The notes under the pieces were generated by a model. That model did no database searches and had not been told where the DNA came from. It saw only the letters and a program-made list of their open reading frames with translations. Shown here piece by piece: positions 9,695 through 21,161 of a stretch of DNA of 64,000 bases. Both the position numbers and the translations under genes were made by a program. The DNA is taken from assembly GCF_016802725.1 (NCBI RefSeq), contig NC_052666.1, positions 7,963,875 through 8,027,874 of the forward strand, written 5' to 3'. The stretch is from Solenopsis invicta (taxonomy: Eukaryota > Arthropoda > Insecta > Hymenoptera > Formicidae). Numbering within the stretch: the stretch's first letter is position 1; every line of letters begins with the position of its first letter.

Positions 9695-10813
9695 CTATAA
9701 CGATACTGGATTATAAAGTCTATAATTGTTTGAATTTCCTTGATAGCCTACTAGTAATACCTTTTTCGCCTTGGGATCCAATTTTGTACGTAACTGTTTT
9801 GGGACATGTGCATAAGCTTCAGTTCCAAAAATGCGCAGATGCTCCAAATTGGCCTTCTTTTCAGTCCACAGTTCGTACGGTGTACTGTTTGGATGTTGCG
9901 TTGTTGGAATCCTATTTCGTATATAGACTGCAGTGATCACTGCCTCCGCCCATAGATATCTAGGGAGTTTACTCGCTTCGAGCATCGTGCGTGCACTCTC
10001 CACAATTGTACGGTTGTCACGCTCCGATTTCCCATTTTGTTCAGGCGTAAACGGTGCAGTTGTTTTATGAGTTATACCTTTGCTTGCCAAATACTGTTTT
10101 ACACCTTGATTACAGTATTCTCTTCCATTATCTGAGCGTAGGGCAACAATTCGTCTCTTAAATTTATTAGAAATTATAGCTTCAAATTCTTTTAAACGCT
10201 CTAGTACTTTAGATTTATGCCTCATGAAATATACTTGCCTGTATCCAGTGGAATCGTCCTTAAAAATAACGTAGAATCTACATCCTCCAAGTGATTCAAC
10301 TGACATAGGTCCTCCAACGTCCGAATGTATTAATTCTCCAGGCTGTCTCACAATTTTATCTTCCTTTCTCTCAATAGGAAGTCGATGTGCTTTACCAAAT
10401 TGACACGCTTCACAGAAGAAATCAACCTTTTTATCTCCTTTGATTTTACTTATAAGTCCTTTCTCAATCATGTCCGTGAGAGTCTTCTTGTTCACGTGGC
10501 CAAGCCGCTCGTGAAGCGCACGAAAATCCACCGTAACCGCGTTCACTTCCTTATTCGCGTTTACTGATTCTACTACAAAATACATTTGGTACAGTTCGTT
10601 GTCTTGTTTAATACCTTCTGCAGCTAGTTTATTGTCACTTTTCAGTATTACACGATTTTTGCGGAATGTAACCTCGTATCCATTTGTTGTGCACACGCCG
10701 ACCGAGAACAAGTTCCTTCGAATATCCGGAACATAAAGTACATTTTTTATTTGTGCATCACACCATTTATTATTTACTAACTTTTTAATTACTACTGTAC
10801 CGGTTCCACGCAC
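9695..10813 (-). pseudogene. Copia unit 2: integrase
   Basis: Matches unit 1, with Ile in the Glu-Ala-Val-Ile-Thr-Ala-Val segment (A at 9936). HHCC and DDE residues are present. Confidence 0.86.
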
Positions 10814-10868
10814 AGCACACGTACCGTCATCTCCAAGAGCTATTGATTCGTTCGCTATTGGCCGATAA

Positions 10869-11882
10869 TCACGAAGCCAGTCTCGCCGGAATGGTCACGT
10901 GACGCGACGCGCCACTATCGGTAAGCCACACATCATTAACATCGCGATCTAGTAACTTGCACCCCAGCGCTCGTGAAGATTCCTCCTGTGTATCACTAGA
11001 TGGCACTGATTTTCTTACGCTTTGACCACCTTGATCACTCTTGCTCCTTGACAGTGTAGCACTAAATGCCGAGTTGTTTCCATCAGATTGTGGACGTTTT
11101 GTTTCCTTTTCTGCCTTCTTTTTCCAGCAATCCTTCGCAAAATGTCCTTTTTTATGACAGAAATAGCATTCTTGATCGGTCGTATTTCTTCTTGCTTCAG
11201 GATCCTTGTTCTGAAATTTATTGAAGGGCTTCTTGAAATCTTTAGCTGATTTTCGATTTCTCCCTAGGGACATTGCAGCAAACGCTCCAGGAGTTTCATC
11301 ATCTGTTGACAAACGAAGTTCTTCTTTTATCGAACGCTCCGTGAGATTATCCACAGTTTGCTGCTCAATCGACACGCTATCCCACGCAGTTTTCAGCGCA
11401 TTAAACTTATGTGGCAAACCAGCAATAATTTTTGCCATTATAGCTACATCCGACACTGCCTCTCCAACATCTTTCAATTGTTGTGCCATATTCTGCACCT
11501 TCGCAACATGCTGAACTACAGAGTCAGTCGAATTCATCTTATATTCATGAAAACGTTGCGTTAAAATGAGTGCGTTCGTAGCTGACTTTTGCTCATGTAT
11601 TGAACTGAGCTTTATCCACATCTCTCTGGCTGTCGTGCAGGTTATAAGACTTTCCATTTGTTTTGGTTCCATCGATGTTGAGAGAATAAACATCGCCTTG
11701 GCGTTTTCTTTGATCCACGTTTTCAGTAAAGCCTCTGAAGTGTCCGCTGGTCGTGCTCGCGTACCGTTGACGATATCTAATATGCCATACGCAGTTAAAA
11801 TCGAATTCACCTGAAATTTCCATATCTGGAAATTTTGTCCGTCAAACTTTGTGACACCTCGCATTGAAATTTCTTCACTCAT
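10869..11882 (-). CDS. Copia unit 2: Gag and start of protease
   Basis: The start ATG is at 11882. Knuckle and Asp-Ser-Gly are as in unit 1. T at 11884 upstream of the start matches unit 1. Confidence 0.86.
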   Translation of the reverse strand: MSEEISMRGVTKFDGQNFQIWKFQVNSILTAYGILDIVNGTRARPADTSEALLKTWIKENAKAMFILSTSMEPKQMESLITCTTAREMWIKLSSIHEQKSATNALILTQRFHEYKMNSTDSVVQHVAKVQNMAQQLKDVGEAVSDVAIMAKIIAGLPHKFNALKTAWDSVSIEQQTVDNLTERSIKEELRLSTDDETPGAFAAMSLGRNRKSAKDFKKPFNKFQNKDPEARRNTTDQECYFCHKKGHFAKDCWKKKAEKETKRPQSDGNNSAFSATLSRSKSDQGGQSVRKSVPSSDTQEESSRALGCKLLDRDVNDVWLTDSGASRHVTIPARLAS

Positions 11883-12037
11883 ATTTGTTATATGAATCGC
11901 GAGCACCGATTTCTTTCTTACACGTAATGGCCGACCGACTCACTTCGGCAGTCACTCGTAACGCACGAACACGCGGTTTCCGATCTCTCTCCTTTTTAAT
12001 CTATTTTGCCCAATACTAGGTGCCTGGGCTCATAACC

Positions 12038-12308
12038 TGTTGAAGTTAGTGGTTATTGAGAGAGGAGAGAGGACACGATTATTCACTTGTAATTAAAGAA
12101 CACACGAGTTTTGTTCAGAATAATCAAGCACGGCTTTTACAGACAAAGAACGACCATGATAAGTCAAAGAAGAACTTAGAACACACAATTATATAGATGG
12201 CCGAGTTACCCAAGAAATGAATATGATTTGTAGAAAAATAACTATAATAGAGAATGTTACATAGGGAATTAATAAGTAAAATAGAGTGCGAAAAACTTCT
12301 ATGCAACA
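12038..12308 (-). repeat. Copia LTR 3
   Basis: 271 bp, central LTR of the array, shared by units 2 and 3. Confidence 0.9.
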
Positions 12309-13168
12309 CTCCCGCCGTTTGAGCACATATTACGTTCTATAAGATTTATGAGTTGACATAGAGCTTTGAATCTATCTCGCGGTAAGGCTTTTGTAAACAG
12401 ATCAGCCTTTTGTTTCGTTGTGTTAACACATTTAGTATCGATTTTCCCGCTTAACACTTTTTCGCGAATAAAATGACAACGTACATCTATATGCTTTGTA
12501 CGTTTGTGAAACTCTGAGTTTTGTACTAGTCTCAATGTACTTTGATTGTCTATAAAAACTTTCGTTGCGCGGTTACAATTACGTTCTAGACCACTGAGCA
12601 ACCGTCGAAGCCATATAGCCTCTTTAGCTGCTGCTGCTGCTGCTACATATTCGGCCTCTGTGGTGCTAATTGTGACCATCTTTTGTCGTTGAGCTGTCCA
12701 AGTCACAGCACCATTGCCCAGAAGAAATACGTAGCCTGTCGTTGACCTCCTTGTCTCCAAGTCTTCCGCGAAGTCTGCATCCACGTAGCCTTCAATTTCT
12801 TCATTGCTCCCGCCGCTTTCGTACAGGACTCCTCTGTCGACTGTATTGAGTAGGTAGCGGATAATGCGTTTTACTGCATTCCAATGATTTACATCATGAT
12901 TATTGAGGAATGCACTGACTTTCCCCACTGCAAATGCTATATCGGGTCTTGTAACAGTGGCTAAGAACATTAATGACCCGACAGCTTCTCTGTAAGGTAC
13001 TAGTCCAGGCTTAGCTTGTTCTTCAGCTGGTACTAGTGTAACATTCGGATCCAGTGGCACACTAACAGCTGTTGTTTCTGTTAGTCTGAAGTTCTTGATG
13101 AGTTGCTTTGTATAGGCTGTCTGATGAATGAACAATGTCTTCTTCAATTCCTGCAAAGTAGTGTCCAT
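12299..13168 (-). pseudogene. Copia unit 3: RNase H and end of RT
   Basis: Matches the other units across the RNase H catalytic residues. Confidence 0.85.
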
Positions 13169-13817
13169 CTCCTATTGTGATTTCAAAAGTAGTCCTCAGG
13201 TAGTCAATTACAGCATTAACAGCACTTTGCGTCTTTGCAGCTATGAGTCCGTCATCCACAAACAGTGCAAGTAGCACTTTTGTATTGTGTACTTTACCTT
13301 GGTAGATGCATTGATCTGCATCAGAAGGTTTCAGATTGAATTTGGTCAGAAACTCGTTGAACTTGATGTTCCAGCACCTGGGTGCCTGCTTTAATCCATA
13401 AAGCGATTTCTTGAGTTTACACACTGTTTTGTTACTATCCGTTGATTCCTTGAGTCCTTCTGGAATCTCCATATATATGTCTTCAGGAAGATCTCCGTAA
13501 AGAAATGCTGTCCGTACATCAAATTGACTCATTTCTAAATCTTCAAGTGCCACAATTGCCAGAAATGTACGAACAGAGTCATATCGTACTACAGGTGCAA
13601 AAGTTTCCGTGTAGTCTCTTCCTTCCTTTTGCATAAAGCCACGAGCCACTAGTCGAGCTTTATATCGAGAAATATTACCACTTGTATCTGTCATGACTTT
13701 AAATACCCATTTAGAGTCTATTGGTTTTATTTCAAAAGTCTTCTGCACAATGACCCAAGTTCCATTTATCGAGTGTGCATCGAGTTCCTCTTGAACGGCT
13801 CCATTCATCTGCCTCAT
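13062..13817 (-). pseudogene. Copia unit 3: reverse transcriptase
   Basis: Protein identical to the other units; A at 13500 pairs it with unit 2. The linker segment lies at 13732-14004. Confidence 0.85.
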
Positions 13818-14090
13818 TTGTTTCTAGTGCTTCACTCAGTGTATTTGGAATAATAAGTTCGGTTACATTTGCTGAGTACTTCAGCGATTGACGTAAACAG
13901 CTTCTATCACGCAGATTATATGATGCATTTTCTTTTGGTTGTAGATCTTCTGGTATTTCCTCAACTTGCTCCAGTTCTTGACCTACTTCTTCCTTATTGT
14001 CCACTGAAATCTTCAGGCTTGTCTCTTTGTTTTCATCATGTTCTTCATTAAATCCTTGTACCTTCTCATTAAATGTTACATCACGTGATA

Positions 14091-15209
14091 CTATAACGAT
14101 ACTGGATTATAAAGTCTATAATTGTTTGAATTTCCTTGATAGCCTACTAGTAATACCTTTTTCGCCTTGGGATCCAATTTTGTACGTAACTGTTTTGGGA
14201 CATGTGCATAAGCTTCAGTTCCAAAAATGCGCAGATGCTCCAAATTGGCCTTCTTTTCAGTCCACAGTTCGTACGGTGTACTGTTTGGATGTTGCGTTGT
14301 TGGAATCCTATTTCGTATATAGACTGCAGTGTTCACTGCCTCCGCCCATAGATATCTAGGGAGTTTACTCGCTTCGAGCATCGTGCGTGCACTCTCCACA
14401 ATTGTACGGTTGTCACGCTCCGATTTCCCATTTTGTTCAGGCGTAAACGGTGCAGTTGTTTTATGAGTTATACCTTTGCTTGCCAAATACTGTTTTACAC
14501 CTTGATTACAGTATTCTCTTCCATTATCAGAGCGTAGGGCAACAATTCGTCTCTTAAATTTATTAGAAATTATAGCTTCAAATTCTTTTAAACGCTCTAG
14601 TACTTTAGATTTATGCCTCATGAAATATACTTGCCTGTATCCAGTGGAATCGTCCTTAAAAATAACGTAGAATCTACATCCTCCAAGTGATTCAACTGAC
14701 ATAGGTCCTCCAACGTCCGAATGTATTAATTCTCCAGGCTGTCTCACAATTTTATCTTCCTTTCTCTCAATAGGAAGTTGATGTGCTTTACCAAATTGAC
14801 ACGCTTCACAGAAGAAATCAACCTTTTTATCTCCTTTGATTTTACTTATAAGTCCTTTCTCAATCATGTCCGTGAGAGTCTTCTTGTTCACGTGGCCAAG
14901 CCGCTCGTGAAGCGCACGAAAATCCACCGTAACCGCGTTCACTTCCTTATTCGCGTTTACTGATTCTACTACAAAATACATTTGGTACAGTTCGTTGTCT
15001 TGTTTAATACCTTTTGCAGCTAGTTTATTGTCACTTTTCAGTATTACACGATTTTTGCGGAATGTAACCTCGTATCCATTTGTTGTGCACACGCCGACCG
15101 AGAACAAGTTCCTTCGAATATCCGGAACATAAAGTACATTTTTTATTTGTGCATCACACCATTTATTATTTACTAACTTTTTAATTACTACTGTACCGGT
15201 TCCACGCAC
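14091..15209 (-). pseudogene. Copia unit 3: integrase
   Basis: The most divergent integrase copy. It has Asn rather than Ile at the position shared with unit 4 (T at 14332), a private Arg-to-Gln after Lys-Ala-His (near 14779), a private Glu-to-Lys in the Leu-Ala-Ala segment (near 15013), and a private silent change near 14528. Confidence 0.86.
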
Positions 15210-15264
15210 AGCACACGTACCGTCATCTCCAAGAGCTATTGATTCGTTCGCTATTGGCCGATAA

Positions 15265-16278
15265 TCACGAAGCCAGTCTCGCCGGAATGGTCACGTGACG
15301 CGACGCGCCACTATCGGTAAGCCACACATCATTAACATCGCGATCTAGTAACTTGCACCCCAGCGCTCGTGAAGATTCCTCCTGTGTATCACTAGATGGC
15401 ACTGATTTTCTTACGCTTTGACCACCTTGATCACTCTTGCTCCTTGACAGTGTAGCACTAAATGCCGAGTTGTTTCCATCAGATTGTGGACGTTTTGTTT
15501 CCTTTTCTGCCTTCTTTTTCCAGCAATCCTTCGCAAAATGTCCTTTTTTATGACAGAAATAGCATTCTTGATCGGTCGTATTTCTTCTTGCTTCAGGATC
15601 CTTGTTCTGAAATTTATTGAAGGGCTTCTTGAAATCTTTAGCTGATTTTCGATTTCTCCCTAGGGACATTGCAGCAAACGCTCCAGGAGTTTCATCATCT
15701 GTTGACAAACGAAGTTCTTCTTTTATCGAACGCTCCGTGAGATTATCCACAGTTTGCTGCTCAATCGACACGCTATCCCACGCAGTTTTCAGCGCATTAA
15801 ACTTATGTGGCAAACCAGCAATAATTTTTGCCATTATAGCTACATCCGACACTGCCTCTCCAACATCTTTCAGTTGTTGTGCCATATTCTGCACCTTCGC
15901 AACATGCTGAACTACAGAGTCAGTCGAATTCATCTTATATTCATGAAAACGTTGCGTTAAAATGAGTGCGTTCGTAGCTGACTTTTGCTCATGTATTGAA
16001 CTGAGCTTTATCCACATCTCTCTGGCTGTCGTGCAGGTTATAAGACTTTCCATTTGTTTTGGTTCCATCGATGTTGAGAGAATAAACATCGCCTTGGCGT
16101 TTTCTTTGATCCACGTTTTCAGTAAAGCCTCTGAAGTGTCCGCTGGTCGTGCTCGCGTACCGTTGACGATATCTAATATGCCATACGCAGTTAAAATCGA
16201 ATTCACCTGAAATTTCCATATCTGGAAATTTTGTCCGTCAAACTTTGTGACACCTCGCATTGAAATTTCTTCACTCAT
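15265..16278 (-). CDS. Copia unit 3: Gag and start of protease
   Basis: The start ATG is at 16278; C at 16280 is shared only with unit 4. The coding part otherwise matches units 1 and 2. Confidence 0.86.
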   Translation of the reverse strand: MSEEISMRGVTKFDGQNFQIWKFQVNSILTAYGILDIVNGTRARPADTSEALLKTWIKENAKAMFILSTSMEPKQMESLITCTTAREMWIKLSSIHEQKSATNALILTQRFHEYKMNSTDSVVQHVAKVQNMAQQLKDVGEAVSDVAIMAKIIAGLPHKFNALKTAWDSVSIEQQTVDNLTERSIKEELRLSTDDETPGAFAAMSLGRNRKSAKDFKKPFNKFQNKDPEARRNTTDQECYFCHKKGHFAKDCWKKKAEKETKRPQSDGNNSAFSATLSRSKSDQGGQSVRKSVPSSDTQEESSRALGCKLLDRDVNDVWLTDSGASRHVTIPARLAS

Positions 16279-16433
16279 ACTTGTTATATGAATCGCGAGC
16301 ACCGATTTCTTTCTTACACGTAATGGCCGACCGACTCACTTCGGCAGTCACTCGTAACGCACGAACACGCGGTTTCCGATCTCTCTCCTTTTTAATCTAT
16401 TTTGCCCAATATTAGGTGCCTGGGCTCATAACC

Positions 16434-16704
16434 TGTTGAAGTTAGTGGTTATTGAGAAAGGAGAGAGGACACGATTATTCACTTGTAATTAAAGAACACA
16501 CGAGTTTTGTTCAGAATAATCAAGCACGGCTTTTACAGACAAAGAACGACCATGATAAGTCAAAGAAGAACTTAGAACACACAATTATATAGATGGCCGA
16601 GTTACCCAAGAAATGAATATGATTTGTAGAAAAATAACTATAATAGAGAATGTTACATAGGGAATTAATAAGTAAAATAGAGTGCGAAAAACTTCTATGC
16701 AACA
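16434..16704 (-). repeat. Copia LTR 4
   Basis: 271 bp, with a private A near 16457 (gagaaagg instead of gagagagg). Shared by units 3 and 4. Confidence 0.9.
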
Positions 16705-17564
16705 CTCCCGCCGTTTGAGCACATATTACGTTCTATAAGATTTATGAGTTGACATAGAGCTTTGAATCTATCTCGCGGTAAGGCTTTTGTAAACAGATCA
16801 GCCTTTTGTTTCGTTGTGTTAACACATTTAGTATCGATTTTCCCGCTTAACACTTTTTCGCGAATAAAATGACAACGTACATCTATATGCTTTGTACGTT
16901 TGTGAAACTCTGAGTTTTGTACTAGTCTCAATGTACTTTGATTGTCTATAAAAACTTTCGTTGCGCGGTTACAATTACGTTCTAGACCACTGAGCAACCG
17001 TCGAAGCCATATAGCCTCTTTAGCTGCTGCTGCTGCTGCTACATATTCGGCCTCTGTGGTGCTAATTGTGACCATCTTTTGTCGTTGAGCTGTCCAAGTC
17101 ACAGCACCATTGCCCAGAAGAAATACGTAGCCTGTCGTTGACCTCCTTGTCTCCAAGTCTTCCGCGAAGTCTGCATCCACGTAGCCTTCAATTTCTTCAT
17201 TGCTCCCGCCGCTTTCGTACAGGACTCCTCTGTCGACTGTATTGAGTAGGTAGCGGATAATGCGTTTTACTGCATTCCAATGATTTACATCATGATTATT
17301 GAGGAATGCACTGACTTTCCCCACTGCAAATGCTATATCGGGTCTTGTAACAGTGGCTAAGAACATTAATGACCCGACAGCTTCTCTGTAAGGTACTAGT
17401 CCAGGCTTAGCTTGTTCTTCAGCTGGTACTAGTGTAACATTCGGATCCAGTGGCACACTAACAGCTGTTGTTTCTGTTAGTCTGAAGTTCTTGATGAGTT
17501 GCTTTGTATAGGCTGTCTGATGAATGAACAATGTCTTCTTCAATTCCTGCAAAGTAGTGTCCAT
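16695..17564 (-). pseudogene. Copia unit 4: RNase H and end of RT
   Basis: Matches the other three units. Confidence 0.85.
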
Positions 17565-18213
17565 CTCCTATTGTGATTTCAAAAGTAGTCCTCAGGTAGT
17601 CAATTACAGCATTAACAGCACTTTGCGTCTTTGCAGCTATGAGTCCGTCATCCACAAACAGTGCAAGTAGCACTTTTGTATTGTGTACTTTACCTTGGTA
17701 GATGCATTGATCTGCATCAGAAGGTTTCAGATTGAATTTGGTCAGAAACTCGTTGAACTTGATGTTCCAGCACCTGGGTGCCTGCTTTAATCCATAAAGC
17801 GATTTCTTGAGTTTACACACTGTTTTGTTACTATCCGTTGATTCCTTGAGTCCTTCTGGAATCTCCATATATATGTCTTCAGGAAGATCTCCGTAGAGAA
17901 ATGCTGTCCGTACATCAAATTGACTCATTTCTAAATCTTCAAGTGCCACAATTGCCAGAAATGTACGAACAGAGTCATATCGTACTACAGGTGCAAAAGT
18001 TTCCGTGTAGTCTCTTCCTTCCTTTTGCATAAAGCCACGAGCCACTAGTCGAGCTTTATATCGAGAAATATTACCACTTGTATCTGTCATGACTTTAAAT
18101 ACCCATTTAGAGTCTATTGGTTTTATTTCAAAAGTCTTCTGCACAATGACCCAAGTTCCATTTATCGAGTGTGCATCGAGTTCCTCTTGAACGGCTCCAT
18201 TCATCTGCCTCAT
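17458..18213 (-). pseudogene. Copia unit 4: reverse transcriptase
   Basis: G at 17896 groups this copy with unit 1, although its gag and integrase group with unit 3. The linker segment lies at 18128-18400. Confidence 0.85.
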
Positions 18214-18486
18214 TTGTTTCTAGTGCTTCACTCAGTGTATTTGGAATAATAAGTTCGGTTACATTTGCTGAGTACTTCAGCGATTGACGTAAACAGCTTC
18301 TATCACGCAGATTATATGATGCATTTTCTTTTGGTTGTAGATCTTCTGGTATTTCCTCAACTTGCTCCAGTTCTTGACCTACTTCTTCCTTATTGTCCAC
18401 TGAAATCTTCAGGCTTGTCTCTTTGTTTTCATCATGTTCTTCATTAAATCCTTGTACCTTCTCATTAAATGTTACATCACGTGATA

Positions 18487-19605
18487 CTATAACGATACTG
18501 GATTATAAAGTCTATAATTGTTTGAATTTCCTTGATAGCCTACTAGTAATACCTTTTTCGCCTTGGGATCCAATTTTGTACGTAACTGTTTTGGGACATG
18601 TGCATAAGCTTCAGTTCCAAAAATGCGCAGATGCTCCAAATTGGCCTTCTTTTCAGTCCACAGTTCGTACGGTGTACTGTTTGGATGTTGCGTTGTTGGA
18701 ATCCTATTTCGTATATAGACTGCAGTGTTCACTGCCTCCGCCCATAGATATCTAGGGAGTTTACTCGCTTCGAGCATCGTGCGTGCACTCTCCACAATTG
18801 TACGGTTGTCACGCTCCGATTTCCCATTTTGTTCAGGCGTAAACGGTGCAGTTGTTTTATGAGTTATACCTTTGCTTGCCAAATACTGTTTTACACCTTG
18901 ATTACAGTATTCTCTTCCATTATCTGAGCGTAGGGCAACAATTCGTCTCTTAAATTTATTAGAAATTATAGCTTCAAATTCTTTTAAACGCTCTAGTACT
19001 TTAGATTTATGCCTCATGAAATATACTTGCCTGTATCCAGTGGAATCGTCCTTAAAAATAACGTAGAATCTACATCCTCCAAGTGATTCAACTGACATAG
19101 GTCCTCCAACGTCCGAATGTATTAATTCTCCAGGCTGTCTCACAATTTTATCTTCCTTTCTCTCAATAGGAAGTCGATGTGCTTTACCAAATTGACACGC
19201 TTCACAGAAGAAATCAACCTTTTTATCTCCTTTGATTTTACTTATAAGTCCTTTCTCAATCATGTCCGTGAGAGTCTTCTTGTTCACGTGGCCAAGCCGC
19301 TCGTGAAGCGCACGAAAATCCACCGTAACCGCGTTCACTTCCTTATTCGCGTTTACTGATTCTACTACAAAATACATTTGGTACAGTTCGTTGTCTTGTT
19401 TAATACCTTCTGCAGCTAGTTTATTGTCACTTTTCAGTATTACACGATTTTTGCGGAATGTAACCTCGTATCCATTTGTTGTGCACACGCCGACCGAGAA
19501 CAAGTTCCTTCGAATATCCGGAACATAAAGTACATTTTTTATTTGTGCATCACACCATTTATTATTTACTAACTTTTTAATTACTACTGTACCGGTTCCA
19601 CGCAC
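18487..19605 (-). pseudogene. Copia unit 4: integrase
   Basis: Asn variant shared with unit 3, but without unit 3's two private replacements. Confidence 0.86.
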
Positions 19606-19660
19606 AGCACACGTACCGTCATCTCCAAGAGCTATTGATTCGTTCGCTATTGGCCGATAA

Positions 19661-20674
19661 TCACGAAGCCAGTCTCGCCGGAATGGTCACGTGACGCGAC
19701 GCGCCACTATCGGTAAGCCACACGTCATTAACATCGCGATCTAGTAACTTGCACCCCAGCGCTCGTGAAGATTCCTCCTGTGTATCACTAGATGGCACTG
19801 ATTTTCTTACGCTTTGACCACCTTGATCACTCTTGCTCCTTGACAGTGTAGCACTAAATGCCGAGTTGTTTCCATCAGATTGTGGACGTTTTGTTTCCTT
19901 TTCTGCCTTCTTTTTCCAGCAATCCTTCGCAAAATGTCCTTTTTTATGACAGAAATAGCATTCTTGATCGGTCGTATTTCTTCTTGCTTCAGGATCCTTG
20001 TTCTGAAATTTATTGAAGGGCTTCTTGAAATCTTTAGCTGATTTTCGATTTCTCCCTAGGGACATTGCAGCAAACGCTCCAGGAGTTTCATCATCTGTTG
20101 ACAAACGAAGTTCTTCTTTTATCGAACGCTCCGTGAGATTATCCACAGTTTGCTGCTCAATCGACACGCTATCCCACGCAGTTTTCAGCGCATTAAACTT
20201 ATGTGGCAAACCAGCAATAATTTTTGCCATTATAGCTACATCCGACACTGCCTCTCCAACATCTTTCAGTTGTTGTGCCATATTCTGCACCTTCGCAACA
20301 TGCTGAACTACAGAGTCAGTCGAATTCATCTTATATTCATGAAAACGTTGCGTTAAAATGAGTGCGTTCGTAGCTGACTTTTGCTCATGTATTGAACTGA
20401 GCTTTATCCACATCTCTCTGGCTGTCGTGCAGGTTATAAGACTTTCCATTTGTTTTGGTTCCATCGATGTTGAGAGAATAAACATCGCCTTGGCGTTTTC
20501 TTTGATCCACGTTTTCAGTAAAGCCTCTGAAGTGTCCGCTGGTCGTGCTCGCGTACCGTTGACGATATCTAATATGCCATACGCAGTTAAAATCGAATTC
20601 ACCTGAAATTTCCATATCTGGAAATTTTGTCCGTCAAACTTTGTGACACCTCGCATTGAAATTTCTTCACTCAT
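19661..20674 (-). CDS. Copia unit 4: Gag and start of protease
   Basis: The start ATG is at 20674. This unit lies next to the outermost 5' LTR, so any transcript from LTR 5 would read it first. It has a private silent G near 19724. Confidence 0.86.
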   Translation of the reverse strand: MSEEISMRGVTKFDGQNFQIWKFQVNSILTAYGILDIVNGTRARPADTSEALLKTWIKENAKAMFILSTSMEPKQMESLITCTTAREMWIKLSSIHEQKSATNALILTQRFHEYKMNSTDSVVQHVAKVQNMAQQLKDVGEAVSDVAIMAKIIAGLPHKFNALKTAWDSVSIEQQTVDNLTERSIKEELRLSTDDETPGAFAAMSLGRNRKSAKDFKKPFNKFQNKDPEARRNTTDQECYFCHKKGHFAKDCWKKKAEKETKRPQSDGNNSAFSATLSRSKSDQGGQSVRKSVPSSDTQEESSRALGCKLLDRDVNDVWLTDSGASRHVTIPARLAS

Positions 20675-20829
20675 ACTTGTTATATGAATCGCGAGCACCG
20701 ATTTCTTTCTTACACGTAATGGCCGACCGACTCACTTCGGCAGTCACTCGTAACGCACGAACACGCGGTTTCCGATCTCTCTCCTTTTTAATCTATTTTG
20801 CCCAATATTAGGTGCCTGGGCTCATAACC

Positions 20830-21100
20830 TGTTGAAGTTAGTGGTCATTGAGAGAGGAGAGAGGACACGATTATTCACTTGTAATTAAAGAACACACGAG
20901 TTTTGTTCAGAATAATCAAGCACGGCTTTTACAGACAAAGAACGACCATGATAAGTCAAAGAAGAACTTAGAACACACAATTATATAGATGGCCGAGTTA
21001 CCCAAGAAATGAATATGATTTGTAGAAAAATAACTATAATAGAGAATGTTACATAGGGAATTAATAAGTAAAATAGAGTGCGAAAAACTTCTATGCAACA
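20830..21100 (-). repeat. Copia LTR 5 (right end, outermost 5' LTR)
   Basis: 271 bp with a private C near 20845 (gtggtcattg). It ends CAACA and is followed directly by the ccata half of the target duplication. Confidence 0.9.
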
Positions 21101-21161
21101 CCATATAAACGCGGACAACGAGTATCGGCGAAGAAAATAAAACGTCGAAAAAACGATAAAA

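Larger units (their letters stand above)
3245..21100 (-). mobile_element. Tandem Ty1/copia array: five LTRs, four internal regions
   Basis: A 17,856-bp array in which a 271-bp LTR alternates with a 4.1-kb internal region. LTR starts are 3245, 7642, 12038, 16434 and 20830, giving periods of 4397, 4396, 4396 and 4396 bp. LTRs begin TGTTG and end CAACA. The element reads leftward: gag, protease, integrase, RT, RNase H, the Pseudoviridae order. Flanks are cctta (3240-3244) and ccata (21101-21105), a 5-bp target duplication with one mismatch, so the whole array behaves as one insertion. Units differ at only about a dozen sites I noticed. Each unit carries the same four breaks in the polyprotein frame. 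Origin by LTR-LTR unequal crossover or insertion of a multi-LTR concatemer is inference. Confidence 0.92.
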
